Assembly (NCBI GenBank): GCA_930633525.1
Contig: CAKNFP010000002.1
Location: 806,001-870,000, forward strand
Origin: Hyphomicrobiales bacterium
GTDB taxonomy: Bacteria; Pseudomonadota; Alphaproteobacteria; Rhizobiales; Beijerinckiaceae
Length of the DNA: 64,000 nt
Direction: 5' to 3'
Below the pieces are notes generated by a model. That model did no database searches, was not told where the DNA came from, and saw nothing but the letters and a program-made list of their open reading frames with translations. Shown piece by piece: positions 8,280 to 17,348 of this stretch; positions within the stretch are counted from its first letter, which is position 1, and each line of letters starts with the position of its first letter. The position numbers and the translations under genes are program-made.

Positions 8280-9290
8280 ATGACCGACGCATCATGGACC
8301 CGGACTGGCGAAACGACGTCCTTTACAGATCAGTATCTACTCTCCGCATTCGGCGCCGTGCTCGTCGTTTTGCTGTTCTTCGCGCCGGAACTCGTGAACC
8401 CGGGGCTTCTGTTCATCATCGGCATGACGCTCATCCAGTCGGTTTTTGCCCTCTCATGGAACCTGCTGTTCGGCTACACCGGTCTCGCCTCGTTCGGTCA
8501 TGCGGGCTTCTACGCGATCGGCGCCTACTTTACCGGCGCGTCACTGCGATACGGATTTCCGCTGCCCTTTGTCGTCACTCTGCTCGTCGCAGGGATCCTT
8601 GGGGCGCTTGTCGCCTATGGAATCGGCATCGTCGCGCTGAAGCGATTGACGGGAATATTCCTCGCCGTCCTGACGGTGGCGCTGACGGAAGCACTCGGCA
8701 AGATCATCGGCTTTACTCCGGCGCTTGGCGAACAGGATGGATTGGGAAACATTCCAAGACCGATAATTAACCTCGGCGTCACATCCCTCGATCTCACCCA
8801 TAGCAACGCCTATTATCGGTTCCTCCTGATCGCCTGCCTGCTGATTATCGGGGGATTGTGGTGGGTCATTCACTCGCGCCTCGGCCGGACGTTTCGCGCC
8901 ATTCGCGAGGATGCGGACCGCGCAAGGTTCATCGGGATCGATGTCGCGCGCTATCGGGTCATATCCTTCATGATTTCCGGGGGAACCGCGGCCCTTGCAG
9001 GGGCGCTGTCAGCGCCGTGGACCCGCATCGTCACGCTCGACCAGGTCAACTGGCTTGCCTCGACCCAGCCCATGCTGAATTCGCTGCTCGGCGGCTTCAC
9101 GTCGTTCTGGGGGCCTGTCGTCGGATCTGTCGTCTTCACGTCGATCAACTACTGGACGCGTAGCTATCCCGGTTTGTCGGAGATGCTGGTCGGCGGCGTT
9201 CTCGTCCTGATCATCCTCGTCGCACCGACAGGTGTTCTCGGAATTCTCGGCAAGCTTCGCGCACGCCTTTTAAAGGGAGGCCGGGCGTGA
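8280..9290 (+). CDS. LIV-type ABC permease, LivM family
   Basis: Inner-membrane permease of 336 residues starting at ATG 8280, one base after the LivH stop codon. LSWNLLFGYTGLASFGHAGF is the conserved LivM sequence, and the ATPase-contact helix reads FRAIREDADRARFIGIDVAR. Around ten hydrophobic segments alternate along the chain. The stop overlaps the GTG start of the ATPase gene by 4 bp. With LivH it forms the transmembrane pore of the importer. Confidence 0.93.
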   Translation: MTDASWTRTGETTSFTDQYLLSAFGAVLVVLLFFAPELVNPGLLFIIGMTLIQSVFALSWNLLFGYTGLASFGHAGFYAIGAYFTGASLRYGFPLPFVVTLLVAGILGALVAYGIGIVALKRLTGIFLAVLTVALTEALGKIIGFTPALGEQDGLGNIPRPIINLGVTSLDLTHSNAYYRFLLIACLLIIGGLWWVIHSRLGRTFRAIREDADRARFIGIDVARYRVISFMISGGTAALAGALSAPWTRIVTLDQVNWLASTQPMLNSLLGGFTSFWGPVVGSVVFTSINYWTRSYPGLSEMLVGGVLVLIILVAPTGVLGILGKLRARLLKGGRA

Positions 9291-10072
9291 GCGCAGAAAG
9301 CTTGTTGCTCCAAGCGGCGGATCTACGCGTCAACTACGGCGCCTTCGAAGTCATCAAGGGCGTCAGCCTGTCGGTTGGGGAGGGAGAGTCGCTTGCGATC
9401 ATTGGCCCGAACGGGGCGGGTAAGACCACTCTGTTCAAGGCATTGACGGGTGAAGTCAACTGTCGCTCGGGCAAGGTGCATTTCGGTGGCAAGGACGTCA
9501 CCAGCATGCCGGCGCATGAGCGCACGATCGAGGGAATGGGCCGCACCTTCCAAGTGTCGCGTGTTTTCCTCGAGCTCACTGCGTTGGAAAACGTCGTCGT
9601 CGCTCTCGAATCCCGTCGCCGAAGCCGTGGTGAACGCACGGGCGCGTGGTGGCATACGGCCCCCTCACCGGCCCTGGTGGCGGAAGCTGTTGGTTTGCTT
9701 GATCAACTCGGCATAGCCTCGTTGCGAGGTGAAACCGCGGCGACGCTTTCTCATGGCGACAAGAAGCGGCTGGAGCTTGCGCTCGCGCTGGCCCTCGAGC
9801 CGAAGATCCTGATGCTGGACGAGCCCACCGCGGGAATGGCGCCCGCCGATCGAATGCGGATCGTCGACGTTATCCTTCGGATCCGGCGTGAGAAAGGCGT
9901 TGCCGTTGTGATGACCGAGCACGATATGGACGTGATCTTCTCCCTGGCCGACTCCGTGATGGTCATGAACTACGGAGAAGTCATCGCAGCAGGCAGTGTG
10001 GAAGAGGTCCGCAACGATCCGACGGTGCGTGAGGTCTATCTCGGCAAGGACATGTATCATGCTGCAGGTTGA
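9287..10072 (+). CDS. LIV-type ABC ATPase, LivG family
   Basis: Cytoplasmic ATPase of 261 residues with a GTG start preceded by AAAGGGAGG. Walker A is GPNGAGKTT, the signature is the LivG-like LSHGDKKRLELA, Walker B is ILMLDEPTAG, and the switch His is in MTEHDM. The FQVSRVF stretch and the extra C-terminal segment are normal for LivG. Its 3' end overlaps the LivF gene by 14 bp, a sign of translational coupling. Confidence 0.93.
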   Translation: MSAESLLLQAADLRVNYGAFEVIKGVSLSVGEGESLAIIGPNGAGKTTLFKALTGEVNCRSGKVHFGGKDVTSMPAHERTIEGMGRTFQVSRVFLELTALENVVVALESRRRSRGERTGAWWHTAPSPALVAEAVGLLDQLGIASLRGETAATLSHGDKKRLELALALALEPKILMLDEPTAGMAPADRMRIVDVILRIRREKGVAVVMTEHDMDVIFSLADSVMVMNYGEVIAAGSVEEVRNDPTVREVYLGKDMYHAAG

Positions 10073-10766
10073 GAACCTCAACGCCTATTACGGGCAAAGC
10101 CATATCCTGCAGGATATCAACCTGAACGTCCCCGCCGGTCAGCGAACGACGGTACTCGGCCGAAACGGCGCCGGCAAGTCGACGCTGCTGAAATCGATCG
10201 CGAATTCCGGTCCCCGCGTGGAAGGGCAAGTCAAATTCGAGGGACAAACGTTGGGAAAGCAGGCGTGGTTTCGGCGCGCGAAAGGTGGACTGGCCTTCGT
10301 GCCGGAAGATCGGCGGATATTCACCCACATCACCGTGGAGGAAAACATCGAACTCGGCCGCTTCGGCGCGTCGGCCGATCGTCCGGTCATTCCACCAGAG
10401 CAGATCTACGAATGGTTCCCGATGCTCGGCCCCCTGCGCGCGCGTCTGGGCGGACAGTTGAGCGGAGGCCAGCAGCAAATGCTAAGCGTCGCCCGCGCCG
10501 TCGCCTCGCGTCCGAAGATCTTGCTCCTCGACGAACCAACCGAAGGCCTGGCACCGGTGATCGTCGAGGATCTTGCCAGAATAGTTGGCAAGATTTGTAC
10601 TGACCTCGACATCACCATGCTGCTGGTGGAGCAAAATATCTGGTTCGGCCGACAGACCACGTCAAACGTCTATGTTCTCGGAACCGGGGCGGTCGTCTTT
10701 TCGGGAACTTGGGAAGATTTCGATCAGGACGAATCCATTCGCAACCGTCATTTGGCGATTGCTTGA
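10059..10766 (+). CDS. LIV-type ABC ATPase, LivF family
   Basis: The ATG at 10059 lies inside the end of livG; the product (235 residues) begins MLQVENLNAYYGQSHILQDI as LivF proteins do. Walker A GRNGAGKST, signature LSGGQQQMLSVARA, Walker B ILLLDEPTEGL and the switch region LLVEQN are all intact. It would form the heterodimeric motor with the LivG-like ATPase. An SDR gene follows after 25 bp on the same strand, so the operon continues. Confidence 0.93.
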   Translation: MLQVENLNAYYGQSHILQDINLNVPAGQRTTVLGRNGAGKSTLLKSIANSGPRVEGQVKFEGQTLGKQAWFRRAKGGLAFVPEDRRIFTHITVEENIELGRFGASADRPVIPPEQIYEWFPMLGPLRARLGGQLSGGQQQMLSVARAVASRPKILLLDEPTEGLAPVIVEDLARIVGKICTDLDITMLLVEQNIWFGRQTTSNVYVLGTGAVVFSGTWEDFDQDESIRNRHLAIA

Positions 10767-10791
10767 CAGTCCATTTTGGGAAGGATCTTAC

Positions 10792-11550
10792 ATGACCGAC
10801 CGTTTCTCGGGAAGGGTCGCGCTCGTCACCGGAGGCGCAAATGGCATCGGGCGTGCTAGCGCCATCAAATTCGCCGAACAGGGCGCCAAGGTCGCTATTC
10901 TCGACATTGAGGATGGCCCGCTTGGCGAGACCGCGGAGTTGATCAAGGCGGCCGGCGGCACGGCGCTGCCGATTGTCACGAACATGCGCGATCGGGAGGC
11001 GGTGAAGGCCGCCACAGACAAGGCCGCGGTCGATCTGGGGCCTATCGATATCCTGCTCAACAATGTGGGGCAGACCGCGCGCAAGAACGCGTCGGAGTTC
11101 CTCGCCTCCGTCCCTGAAACCTGGGAGTTTGTCGTCGATCTCAACCTCATGGTGACGATGTATGTCACTTGGCTCGTCGCTCCCGGGATGCGCGACAGGA
11201 AGTTCGGCAAGATCGTCAGCATCTCCTCAGACTCGACGCTGATCGGCGACAAGAACATCGTGGACTACGCCGCGGCCAAAAACGGGGTGACAGGGTTTAC
11301 GCGTGGCCTGGCCCGGGAGTTGGCGCCATTCGGCATCAACGTCAATGCCATCGCTCCAGGCGTCACCAATACCCGCGGCCCCAAGCAGCTCCCCAAGGAG
11401 ACATACGAGCAGGCGCTCAAGGAAATTCCGATCGGCCATTTCGCGGAGCCCGAGGATATCGCCAACGCGATTACCTTCCTGGCGAGCCAGGAAGCCCGCT
11501 GCATCACCGGTCAACTGTTGGTCGTCAACGGCGGCCGCATTTTCTACTAG
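10792..11550 (+). CDS. Short-chain dehydrogenase/reductase
   Basis: Classical SDR of 252 residues, cytosolic. TGGANGIG at the N-terminus, LDIEDG after beta-strand 2 (acidic, suggests NAD), NNVGQ in place of the usual NNAG, SISSD and YAAAKNG (Ser-Tyr-Lys triad). It ends in VVNGGRIFY, similar in style to the SDRs at 12376 and 15501. It lies 25 bp after livF and 9 bp before an alpha/beta hydrolase gene, so it likely belongs to the BKACE/importer operon. The substrate is unknown. Confidence 0.87.
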   Translation: MTDRFSGRVALVTGGANGIGRASAIKFAEQGAKVAILDIEDGPLGETAELIKAAGGTALPIVTNMRDREAVKAATDKAAVDLGPIDILLNNVGQTARKNASEFLASVPETWEFVVDLNLMVTMYVTWLVAPGMRDRKFGKIVSISSDSTLIGDKNIVDYAAAKNGVTGFTRGLARELAPFGINVNAIAPGVTNTRGPKQLPKETYEQALKEIPIGHFAEPEDIANAITFLASQEARCITGQLLVVNGGRIFY

Positions 11551-11559
11551 GAGGCACAA

Positions 11560-12360
11560 TTGCTCCACAACACAGGCCAGTCCCTGATCAATTACGATCT
11601 TATCGGCCCACCTGATGGACCGGTTGTCTGCATGACCCATTCTCTCACATCCGACTACGGGATGTGGGCCGAGCAGGTTCCATCGATTCTCGCCGAGGGC
11701 TTCCAGGTCTTGCGCGTCGATATGCGCGGTCACGGCGGAAGCACACCGACCGAAGGTGAGTACACGATCGAAGGACTCGCCGCGGATGTCGTATCCTTGC
11801 TGGATGCATTGGGCTTCAGCAGCGGCGTGCATCTGATCGGACTGTCCATGGGTGGCATGATAGGCCAAGTAATCGCCGCCGATTATCCCGGACGTCTCGC
11901 CTCGCTCATGGCGTGCTGCACGGCGGCAAAATGGGATGGCGATACTGAACTCATGCTCGGCCGTATCGCAGCCGTCAAGGCGTCGGGGACGCTGGAAAGC
12001 ATCGTATCCGCGAATATGGAGCGCCGCTACGGTGCGGGCTATCGAGACCGGCGCCCGAAGAGATGGGCAGCCCTGCGGGAAACGTTTCTCGGCACATCTC
12101 TTGACGGGTATTTCGGCTGCATGCACGCCTGCCTGACCCACAATGTCGAAGATCGACTGCACACCATCGACATCCCGACTTTGGTCATCGCGGGCTCAGC
12201 CGATCTATCGACGCCCCCCAGCGACAACAGGCTGATCGCCTCCAAGATCAAGGGGGCGCGCTATGTCGAGATCAAGGATGGCTATCACTTTCCGAATGTG
12301 GAGTTCGACGAGGAGTTCAACCGCATCATGGTGGACTGGTTGCGGAAAGTGCGCGGCTAG
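11560..12360 (+). CDS. Alpha/beta hydrolase (3-oxoadipate enol-lactonase-like)
   Basis: I use the TTG at 11560, since AGGAGG lies just upstream and no ATG fits. The 266-residue product has the PcaD-like hydrolase fold: oxyanion region CMTHSLTSDYGMW, nucleophile elbow GLSMGG (Ser96), acid GSADLSTPP and catalytic His in DGYHFPN. Such enzymes open enol-lactones or hydrolyse esters and thioesters. It ends the operon begun at 4175; its stop codon is inside a terminator hairpin. A thioesterase or lactonase role in the same pathway is plausible but not shown. Confidence 0.85.
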   Translation: MLHNTGQSLINYDLIGPPDGPVVCMTHSLTSDYGMWAEQVPSILAEGFQVLRVDMRGHGGSTPTEGEYTIEGLAADVVSLLDALGFSSGVHLIGLSMGGMIGQVIAADYPGRLASLMACCTAAKWDGDTELMLGRIAAVKASGTLESIVSANMERRYGAGYRDRRPKRWAALRETFLGTSLDGYFGCMHACLTHNVEDRLHTIDIPTLVIAGSADLSTPPSDNRLIASKIKGARYVEIKDGYHFPNVEFDEEFNRIMVDWLRKVRG

Positions 12361-12377
12361 GCCGCGCATTTCGCTTT
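12350..12377 (+). terminator. Terminator between convergent genes
   Basis: TGCGCGGC and GCCGCGCA form a perfect 8-bp stem around the TAG stop codon of the hydrolase gene, followed by TTTCGCTTT. It closes the 4.2-12.4 kb operon and lies directly against the end of the convergent SDR gene. Confidence 0.65.
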
Positions 12378-13119
12378 AATGGTAAGTGCGGCCGTTATCG
12401 ACAGCCAGAGCAATACCTGTCACGGCCGCCGCCTCGTTCGACATGAGATAGAGGATGCCGTTCGCGATGTCTTCGGGGACGCAGAGCCTCTTCATCGCGT
12501 ATGCATCCGCGAGTTTCTGACGGCGAGCGGTATCTTCCGGGGGAATCTCGTTGTCGGTCATAGGAGTTGCCGTGGCACCCGGGCAGATCGTATTCGCTCG
12601 AATGTTGGGGGCGAGTTCCATCGCCAGGCATTTGGTGAACATCATCACGCCAGCTTTGGACGCGGCATAGGCCGATCCGGTCAGCGAGGGCAGCAGGGCT
12701 TGGCCTGACGCAATATTGACGATGGCTGCACCCGGGGCCTTGAGAAGGTAGGGCAGCGCGGCCTGGCAGACGAGGAATGTCCCGGTGAGGTTGACATCCA
12801 GCACCTTGCGCCAATGCTCCGGATCGATTGATCCAAATGACTTGGAAGAGAGTATGCCTGCCGAGTTCAACAGACCATCAATGCCTCCCATATACGCGGC
12901 AGCGCGCTCCAGAGCCTTTTCCACGTCCGCCGCGTCCGTGACATCGACTGGCACGACGATCCCTCCCGTTTCCGCGGCGGTGGCCTTGGCAGCAGCTTCA
13001 TTCTGGTCGAGAAGCGCGAGGCTTGCGCCCTCGCGTGCGAACGCTTGTGCCGAGGCGCGTCCTATGCCGGACCCAGCGCCGGTGATCACGATCCTCCTGC
13101 CTGACAATCGCCCAGCCAT
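12376..13119 (-). CDS. Short-chain dehydrogenase/reductase with NSAG motif
   Basis: The start is the ATG at 13119 with AGGAGG upstream; a longer open frame exists but has no homology. The 247-residue SDR has TGAGSGIG, LLDQNE (NAD-type acidic residue), GLLNSAGIL in place of NNAG, and NIASGQALLP ... YAASK. It ends AVDNGRTYH. It is clearly paralogous to the SDR at 15501 (same NSAG, same INIAS-AQAL region and GRTFH end). It is divergent from a LysR gene, a common arrangement for a regulated catabolic gene. Confidence 0.87.
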   Translation of the reverse strand: MAGRLSGRRIVITGAGSGIGRASAQAFAREGASLALLDQNEAAAKATAAETGGIVVPVDVTDAADVEKALERAAAYMGGIDGLLNSAGILSSKSFGSIDPEHWRKVLDVNLTGTFLVCQAALPYLLKAPGAAIVNIASGQALLPSLTGSAYAASKAGVMMFTKCLAMELAPNIRANTICPGATATPMTDNEIPPEDTARRQKLADAYAMKRLCVPEDIANGILYLMSNEAAAVTGIALAVDNGRTYH

Positions 13120-13224
13120 GTTTCCTCCTGTCGTTGCTGTTGTCGATTGGACGATTATCGCCCCATCGAGACGCGGCGCGCGAATACCTTTGTTGAGGGT
13201 ACGCGATGCTTTTCGGGTATTGTG

Positions 13225-14157
13225 ATGCTGCATACTCGTCAGATGCGCTATTTTGTTGCCGTCGCGGAGGAGCTCAACTTTCACCGGGCGAGCCACAGGC
13301 TCCATATATCCCAGCCGGCGCTCTGGCGGCAGATCCGCGATCTTGAGCATGACATCGGTGTGACCTTGCTGGAGCGTCAGGCGCGCGGCATAGGGCTGAC
13401 CAAGGCAGGCCGATCATTCCTGGAGGATTGTCGCGATATCCTGGAGCGAATGGAGGCGGCTCGTCTCCGGACACAGCGCGTCGCCCTTGGCCAGGTTGGA
13501 ACGCTGCATATCGGCTTCAATGAAATCGCGGGTCGCAGGCGCGAATTTCCTCGCTTTCTCAAGGCAATCCGCGAGACATATCCAAGCATTAATCTACAGC
13601 TCCACGTGATGATGTCGCAGCGCCAAATCGAGGCTCTGCGTAATTCCGAGATTGACGCAGGGTTCCTCTTCCGCCACGCGGGCGAACGCAGTGATTTCGA
13701 ATCGCTGATCGTGGGTCAGGATAACTTCGTTCTGGCCCTGCCCCGAGATCACGCGCTGGCACGCAAGCCATCGATCATGTTGGCTGATCTTGCAGACCAG
13801 CCACTCATCATGCCCAATCCCCGTAACAACGGGATTACTCACGAAAAACTCGTATCAGCCATGAAAGACGTAGGGACGGCGCCCCTGGTCGCGCAATTCG
13901 CCGACAACGAGAACACCCTGATCAACCTTGTGGCGGCTGGCATGGGGCTCGCCTTCGTGAACTCGTCGTGCCGTGTCGCTAATGCGCAAAGCGTCACCTT
14001 ACGCGCGATCGCCGATCTATCGTTGCCTGTCGGCCTGGAGCTGACATGGGCTCGGTCCAATTTGAACCCTGCTCTTCCCCGCTTCGTGGAACTGGTCGAT
14101 CAGTTATCGGGAGACGCGGACCAGATCGAGCACCTTCTTGAAACCGGAATGGGATAG
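13225..14157 (+). CDS. LysR-family transcription regulator
   Basis: A 310-residue regulator beginning MLHTRQMRYFVAVAEELNFH. The winged helix-turn-helix covers residues 1-65 (LHISQPALWRQIRDLEHDIG, then LLERQARGIGLTKAG), followed by the two-lobed effector domain. It resembles the CatR/BenM/TfdR type, where aromatic or chlorocatechol-derived acids are effectors. It is divergent from one SDR (start 13119) and upstream of the flavoprotein/SDR genes on its own strand, so it may control both sides. Confidence 0.88.
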   Translation: MLHTRQMRYFVAVAEELNFHRASHRLHISQPALWRQIRDLEHDIGVTLLERQARGIGLTKAGRSFLEDCRDILERMEAARLRTQRVALGQVGTLHIGFNEIAGRRREFPRFLKAIRETYPSINLQLHVMMSQRQIEALRNSEIDAGFLFRHAGERSDFESLIVGQDNFVLALPRDHALARKPSIMLADLADQPLIMPNPRNNGITHEKLVSAMKDVGTAPLVAQFADNENTLINLVAAGMGLAFVNSSCRVANAQSVTLRAIADLSLPVGLELTWARSNLNPALPRFVELVDQLSGDADQIEHLLETGMG

Positions 14158-14295
14158 CCGATACCTGCAAGGTATTGGCGCTGAGCGGAGACAGCATTGG
14201 CCGTGAGGGATGCGGCCTCATATGTTACGGCGACGGTAGACAATAGGGCGGCGCGCCGACGGCGAGAACCGCAAGTTGCTGACTAGGGAAGAGCG

Positions 14296-15498
14296 ATGAA
14301 CCTACAGAAGCCGGCCTGGACGGCCACAACCGGGACGATCCCCGAAAGGGCAAGAAGGATCGCGCCTCTCGTGCGTGCCGAGGCAGGTGAGTCCGAGCGC
14401 ATCGGAACCATGACGCCCAAGGTGCTGGCTGCCATGAAGGAAACCGGCCTGTTCTGGATGCTCGTCCCACGGGATCTTGGCGGGTCCCAGGCCAGGATGG
14501 TCGAATGCATGGAGGCTTGGGAGGAGATTTCCGCAGCCGATGCCTCGGCCGGTTGGTCGCTGATGGCGAATTCCACGGGCACGGCCGCCGCGACCGCCTT
14601 CTGCAGCGACGAGGCCGTCGCGCAGATGTACAGCGGTGCTGAACTGCCGATCATGGCAGGTATGCTCGGGCCAGGCGGCACAAGCGTCGAGACGCCGGAC
14701 GGCTTGAAAGGAACGGGAAAGTACCGGTTCGGAAGCGGATCCCTGCATGCGACCTGGCTTGGTTCGGGGATGCTCGTCATGGACGACAAGCTGATCCGCA
14801 AGCTGCCGGACGGCAACCCGCAGGTGCGCGTCTGCTGGCTGCCACGCGAGAAGGCGCAATTTGACGAAAACTGGGATGTCATGGGGCTGCAGGGCACTGG
14901 CAGCGTTGACTACAGTCTGACGGACGTCATCGTGCCGAACGGTTTCCATCACGAACGCACGATCAGCCGGGGCCTGCGCGACTGGCGGCTCTACGATATA
15001 GGCATACCTGGGCTCGCATGTGCTGGTCACACCGGCGTCGCGCTGGGTTTGATGAAGCGTGCGCTTGAGGAAATTACGCGCATTGCATTCGCGAAGAAGC
15101 GTCCGGCGTACCAGACAGTACTCGGAGAGCAGCCAGTATTCCGGCATGATTTCGCCTATCACGAGGCGAGCTATCGCGCGGCCCGGGCCTTCACCATGGA
15201 GCTCTACGACGAGACGGAGCGGTATATCGAAGCCGGGAACGAAATGACGCGCGCAATGTCGGCAAGATTCCGACAAAACGTCATCTATGTACACAAGGTG
15301 GCAGCCGATGTTGTGCGGTTCTGTTACACGATGGGTGGATCCGAAGCATTGCGGAACCCCAGCGACCTCGGCCGATGCATGCGCGACATGTCTGCCGCCA
15401 CACAGCACATTTTCGTCGATACGATCGCGATGCAGGACGTCGCGGTACCTCTCCTTGACGACTGGAAGCAAGTCGTCGCAGCGAACAGGCAGGCTTGA
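14296..15498 (+). CDS. Acyl-CoA dehydrogenase-fold flavoprotein (monooxygenase-like)
   Basis: The 400-residue protein has the acyl-CoA dehydrogenase fold with a type-2 C-terminal domain, as in flavin-dependent hydroxylases such as HsaA and DszC. LVPRDLGGSQARMVECMEAW near the N-terminus, WSLMANSTGTAAA in the middle, GLQGTGSVDYSLTDVIVP and the C-terminal GGSEAL(R)NPSDLGRCMRDM are characteristic. The catalytic Glu of true acyl-CoA dehydrogenases is not evident. Such oxygenases need reduced flavin from a separate reductase, and none is seen nearby. It overlaps or abuts the downstream SDR gene (stop 15498, ATG 15501), so the two are coupled. Substrate unknown; a phenolic or cyclic compound is plausible. 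Confidence 0.78.
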   Translation: MNLQKPAWTATTGTIPERARRIAPLVRAEAGESERIGTMTPKVLAAMKETGLFWMLVPRDLGGSQARMVECMEAWEEISAADASAGWSLMANSTGTAAATAFCSDEAVAQMYSGAELPIMAGMLGPGGTSVETPDGLKGTGKYRFGSGSLHATWLGSGMLVMDDKLIRKLPDGNPQVRVCWLPREKAQFDENWDVMGLQGTGSVDYSLTDVIVPNGFHHERTISRGLRDWRLYDIGIPGLACAGHTGVALGLMKRALEEITRIAFAKKRPAYQTVLGEQPVFRHDFAYHEASYRAARAFTMELYDETERYIEAGNEMTRAMSARFRQNVIYVHKVAADVVRFCYTMGGSEALRNPSDLGRCMRDMSAATQHIFVDTIAMQDVAVPLLDDWKQVVAANRQA

Positions 15499-15500
15499 CG

Positions 15501-16247
15501 ATGGGCGCCCGGCTTGAAGGACGGCGGATTGTCGTAACCGGTGCGGCTTCGGGGATCGGAGCAGCCGTGGCCCGGCTGGCCGCCGCGGAAGGGGCAAGGG
15601 TGGCCTGCTTGGATCGGGATGGAGCAGGAGCTGCAGCGCTGGCTACCGGCCTGCCCCTGCCCGGCTATTCGGAACAGGTCGATGTGACCGATCCGGATGC
15701 CGTGAAGCGCGCCATAGATGCGGCCGCCAAGGCGCTTGGTGCGATCGATGGTCTCGTGAACTCGGCCGGCGTCGTTGCGCTCGGCCCGATCAGCGAGATG
15801 ACCATCGATACGTGGCGCAAGGTTATCGACGTCAATCTCACGGGTACATTCATAGTCAGTCAGGCGACGATACCGCATATGCGCAACACGCTAGATGCCG
15901 CTATTGTCAACATCGCCTCCGCCCAAGCTTTGATGCCGATTGCGGGGGCTTCTGCGTACGCGGCGTCGAAGGGCGGAGTACAAAGCCTGAGCAAGGCGCT
16001 CGCCGCAGAACTGGCGCCCGACATCCGCGTGAATTGCATCTGCCCGGGACTAATCGACACGCCGATGAACGCCGGGTTGAAGAAGGCGCCGGAAGACGGG
16101 CCGCCGGTCCCGCTGGATCGCTATGCGCTGCGCCGCTGGGGCAAGCCCGAGGAGATCGCCGCGTCAATCGTGTATCTTCTGTCCAAGGACGCCTCCTACG
16201 TGACCGGCGCCACGCTTGCCATCGATGGCGGGCGAACATTTCACTGA
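15501..16247 (+). CDS. Short-chain dehydrogenase/reductase with NSAG motif
   Basis: The ATG at 15501 is 2 bases after the flavoprotein stop; a TTG at 15495 overlaps that stop and is an alternative start. The 248-residue SDR has TGAASGIG, CLDRDG, LVNSAGVV instead of NNAG, and NIASAQAL ... YAASK, ending AIDGGRTFH. It is a close relative of the SDR at 12376. The order flavoprotein-SDR-SDR suggests hydroxylation followed by alcohol oxidation. Confidence 0.87.
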   Translation: MGARLEGRRIVVTGAASGIGAAVARLAAAEGARVACLDRDGAGAAALATGLPLPGYSEQVDVTDPDAVKRAIDAAAKALGAIDGLVNSAGVVALGPISEMTIDTWRKVIDVNLTGTFIVSQATIPHMRNTLDAAIVNIASAQALMPIAGASAYAASKGGVQSLSKALAAELAPDIRVNCICPGLIDTPMNAGLKKAPEDGPPVPLDRYALRRWGKPEEIAASIVYLLSKDASYVTGATLAIDGGRTFH

Positions 16248-16253
16248 GGCCTC

Positions 16254-17018
16254 ATGTCCCATTTGTTCAGTCTTGCCGGCAAGACGGCCGTCGTAACCGG
16301 CGCAGGACGCGGCCTGGGCGCTGCGATCGCAAATGCGCTTTCAGACGCCGGAGCACGAGTCGTCCTGATCGGACGTACGCGCAAAACGTTGGAAGAGGCC
16401 AGCGCGGCGATCGCGGACGCCGGCGGCGAGGCGTCCGTCGAGATCTGCGACGTGACGGACGCGATGGCGGTCGATTCGACGATGAAGACTGTTTGCCTCC
16501 GCCACGGGTGCGTCGACATACTGGTGAATAATGCAGGCATTTCGCACAGGGAGGAATTCTCCCATGTGAGCGAAGCAGCCTGGGACGAGCTCATGGCTGT
16601 TAACCTCAAAGGTCCATTCCTGGCAACGCGCGCCGTGCTACCCGGGATGATTGAGCGCCGTGCTGGTAAGATCATCAACGTCGTGTCGGTGGTCGGCGAA
16701 TTGGGCCGCCCGTTCGTCGTGCCCTATTCTACCTCCAAGGGCGGCTTGCGCATGATGACGCGCGCGCTGGCGACTGAGGTGGCTGAGCACAACGTACAGG
16801 TGAACGGGATCGGCCCCGGATACTTCGTGACCGATATGAACCGTCCGATCATGGCCGACGTGCCACTGTATCAAAGCCGTGTATCGCGGGTGCCCGCAAA
16901 ACGCTGGGGCGACCCTGACGAACTCGGCGGCACCGCTGTGTTCCTGGCCTCGCGGGCTTCCGACTACGTCAACGGACAAGTCATCTACGTTGATGGCGGC
17001 TTGAGTTGCTCCTTTTGA
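16254..17018 (+). CDS. Short-chain dehydrogenase/reductase (gluconate 5-dehydrogenase-like)
   Basis: Classical SDR of 254 residues starting 6 bp after the previous SDR. TGAGRGLG, an IGRTRKTL segment after beta-strand 2 (basic residues, suggests NADP), ILVNNAGIS, NVVSVVG and YSTSKGG are present, with IYVDGGLS at the end. The overall pattern resembles gluconate 5-dehydrogenase and 3-oxoacyl-ACP reductase FabG. It ends the flavoprotein operon. Confidence 0.86.
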   Translation: MSHLFSLAGKTAVVTGAGRGLGAAIANALSDAGARVVLIGRTRKTLEEASAAIADAGGEASVEICDVTDAMAVDSTMKTVCLRHGCVDILVNNAGISHREEFSHVSEAAWDELMAVNLKGPFLATRAVLPGMIERRAGKIINVVSVVGELGRPFVVPYSTSKGGLRMMTRALATEVAEHNVQVNGIGPGYFVTDMNRPIMADVPLYQSRVSRVPAKRWGDPDELGGTAVFLASRASDYVNGQVIYVDGGLSCSF

Positions 17019-17348
17019 AACCGCGTTTTCGCGGCGGCTGATAATGGAAGCGATGGGGCCGGTGCAACGGCCGAGCGGAAGCACTTGAAGCGGCTGATTT
17101 GATATCAATGGAGAGGCGATTTTATAAATATATCTGATCGGAATCGCCTCCGATCGACGTCGGATATTATATACGTCTTAAGCTACACATAGCTCATCAT
17201 CATTCTTAACAAGCAATTTATATCCGTGGCGAACGGAGTCTGAGCGCCGCTATCAAGATCGCCAAACACATGGGATTTTCATTCGGCAGGCGACGGCATA
17301 GCCTCCCCGGAGGATCACCGATCCATCGAAGCAACATGTGACGGGACC
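17019..17348. other. Intergenic region between convergent genes
   Basis: This 330-bp stretch lies between the ends of the SDR gene and the IclR gene. It holds a small hairpin (CCGCG/CGCGG at 17021-17034), a second inverted repeat GATCGGA/TCCGATC near 17135-17155, and an AT-rich part (17115-17225). I see no convincing open frame or RNA gene. Confidence 0.5.

Noticed and set aside
14302..15597. A 431-codon minus-strand open frame over the flavoprotein gene
   Set aside because: Antisense to a frame with conserved acyl-CoA-dehydrogenase-fold motifs and a good start; no motifs of its own.
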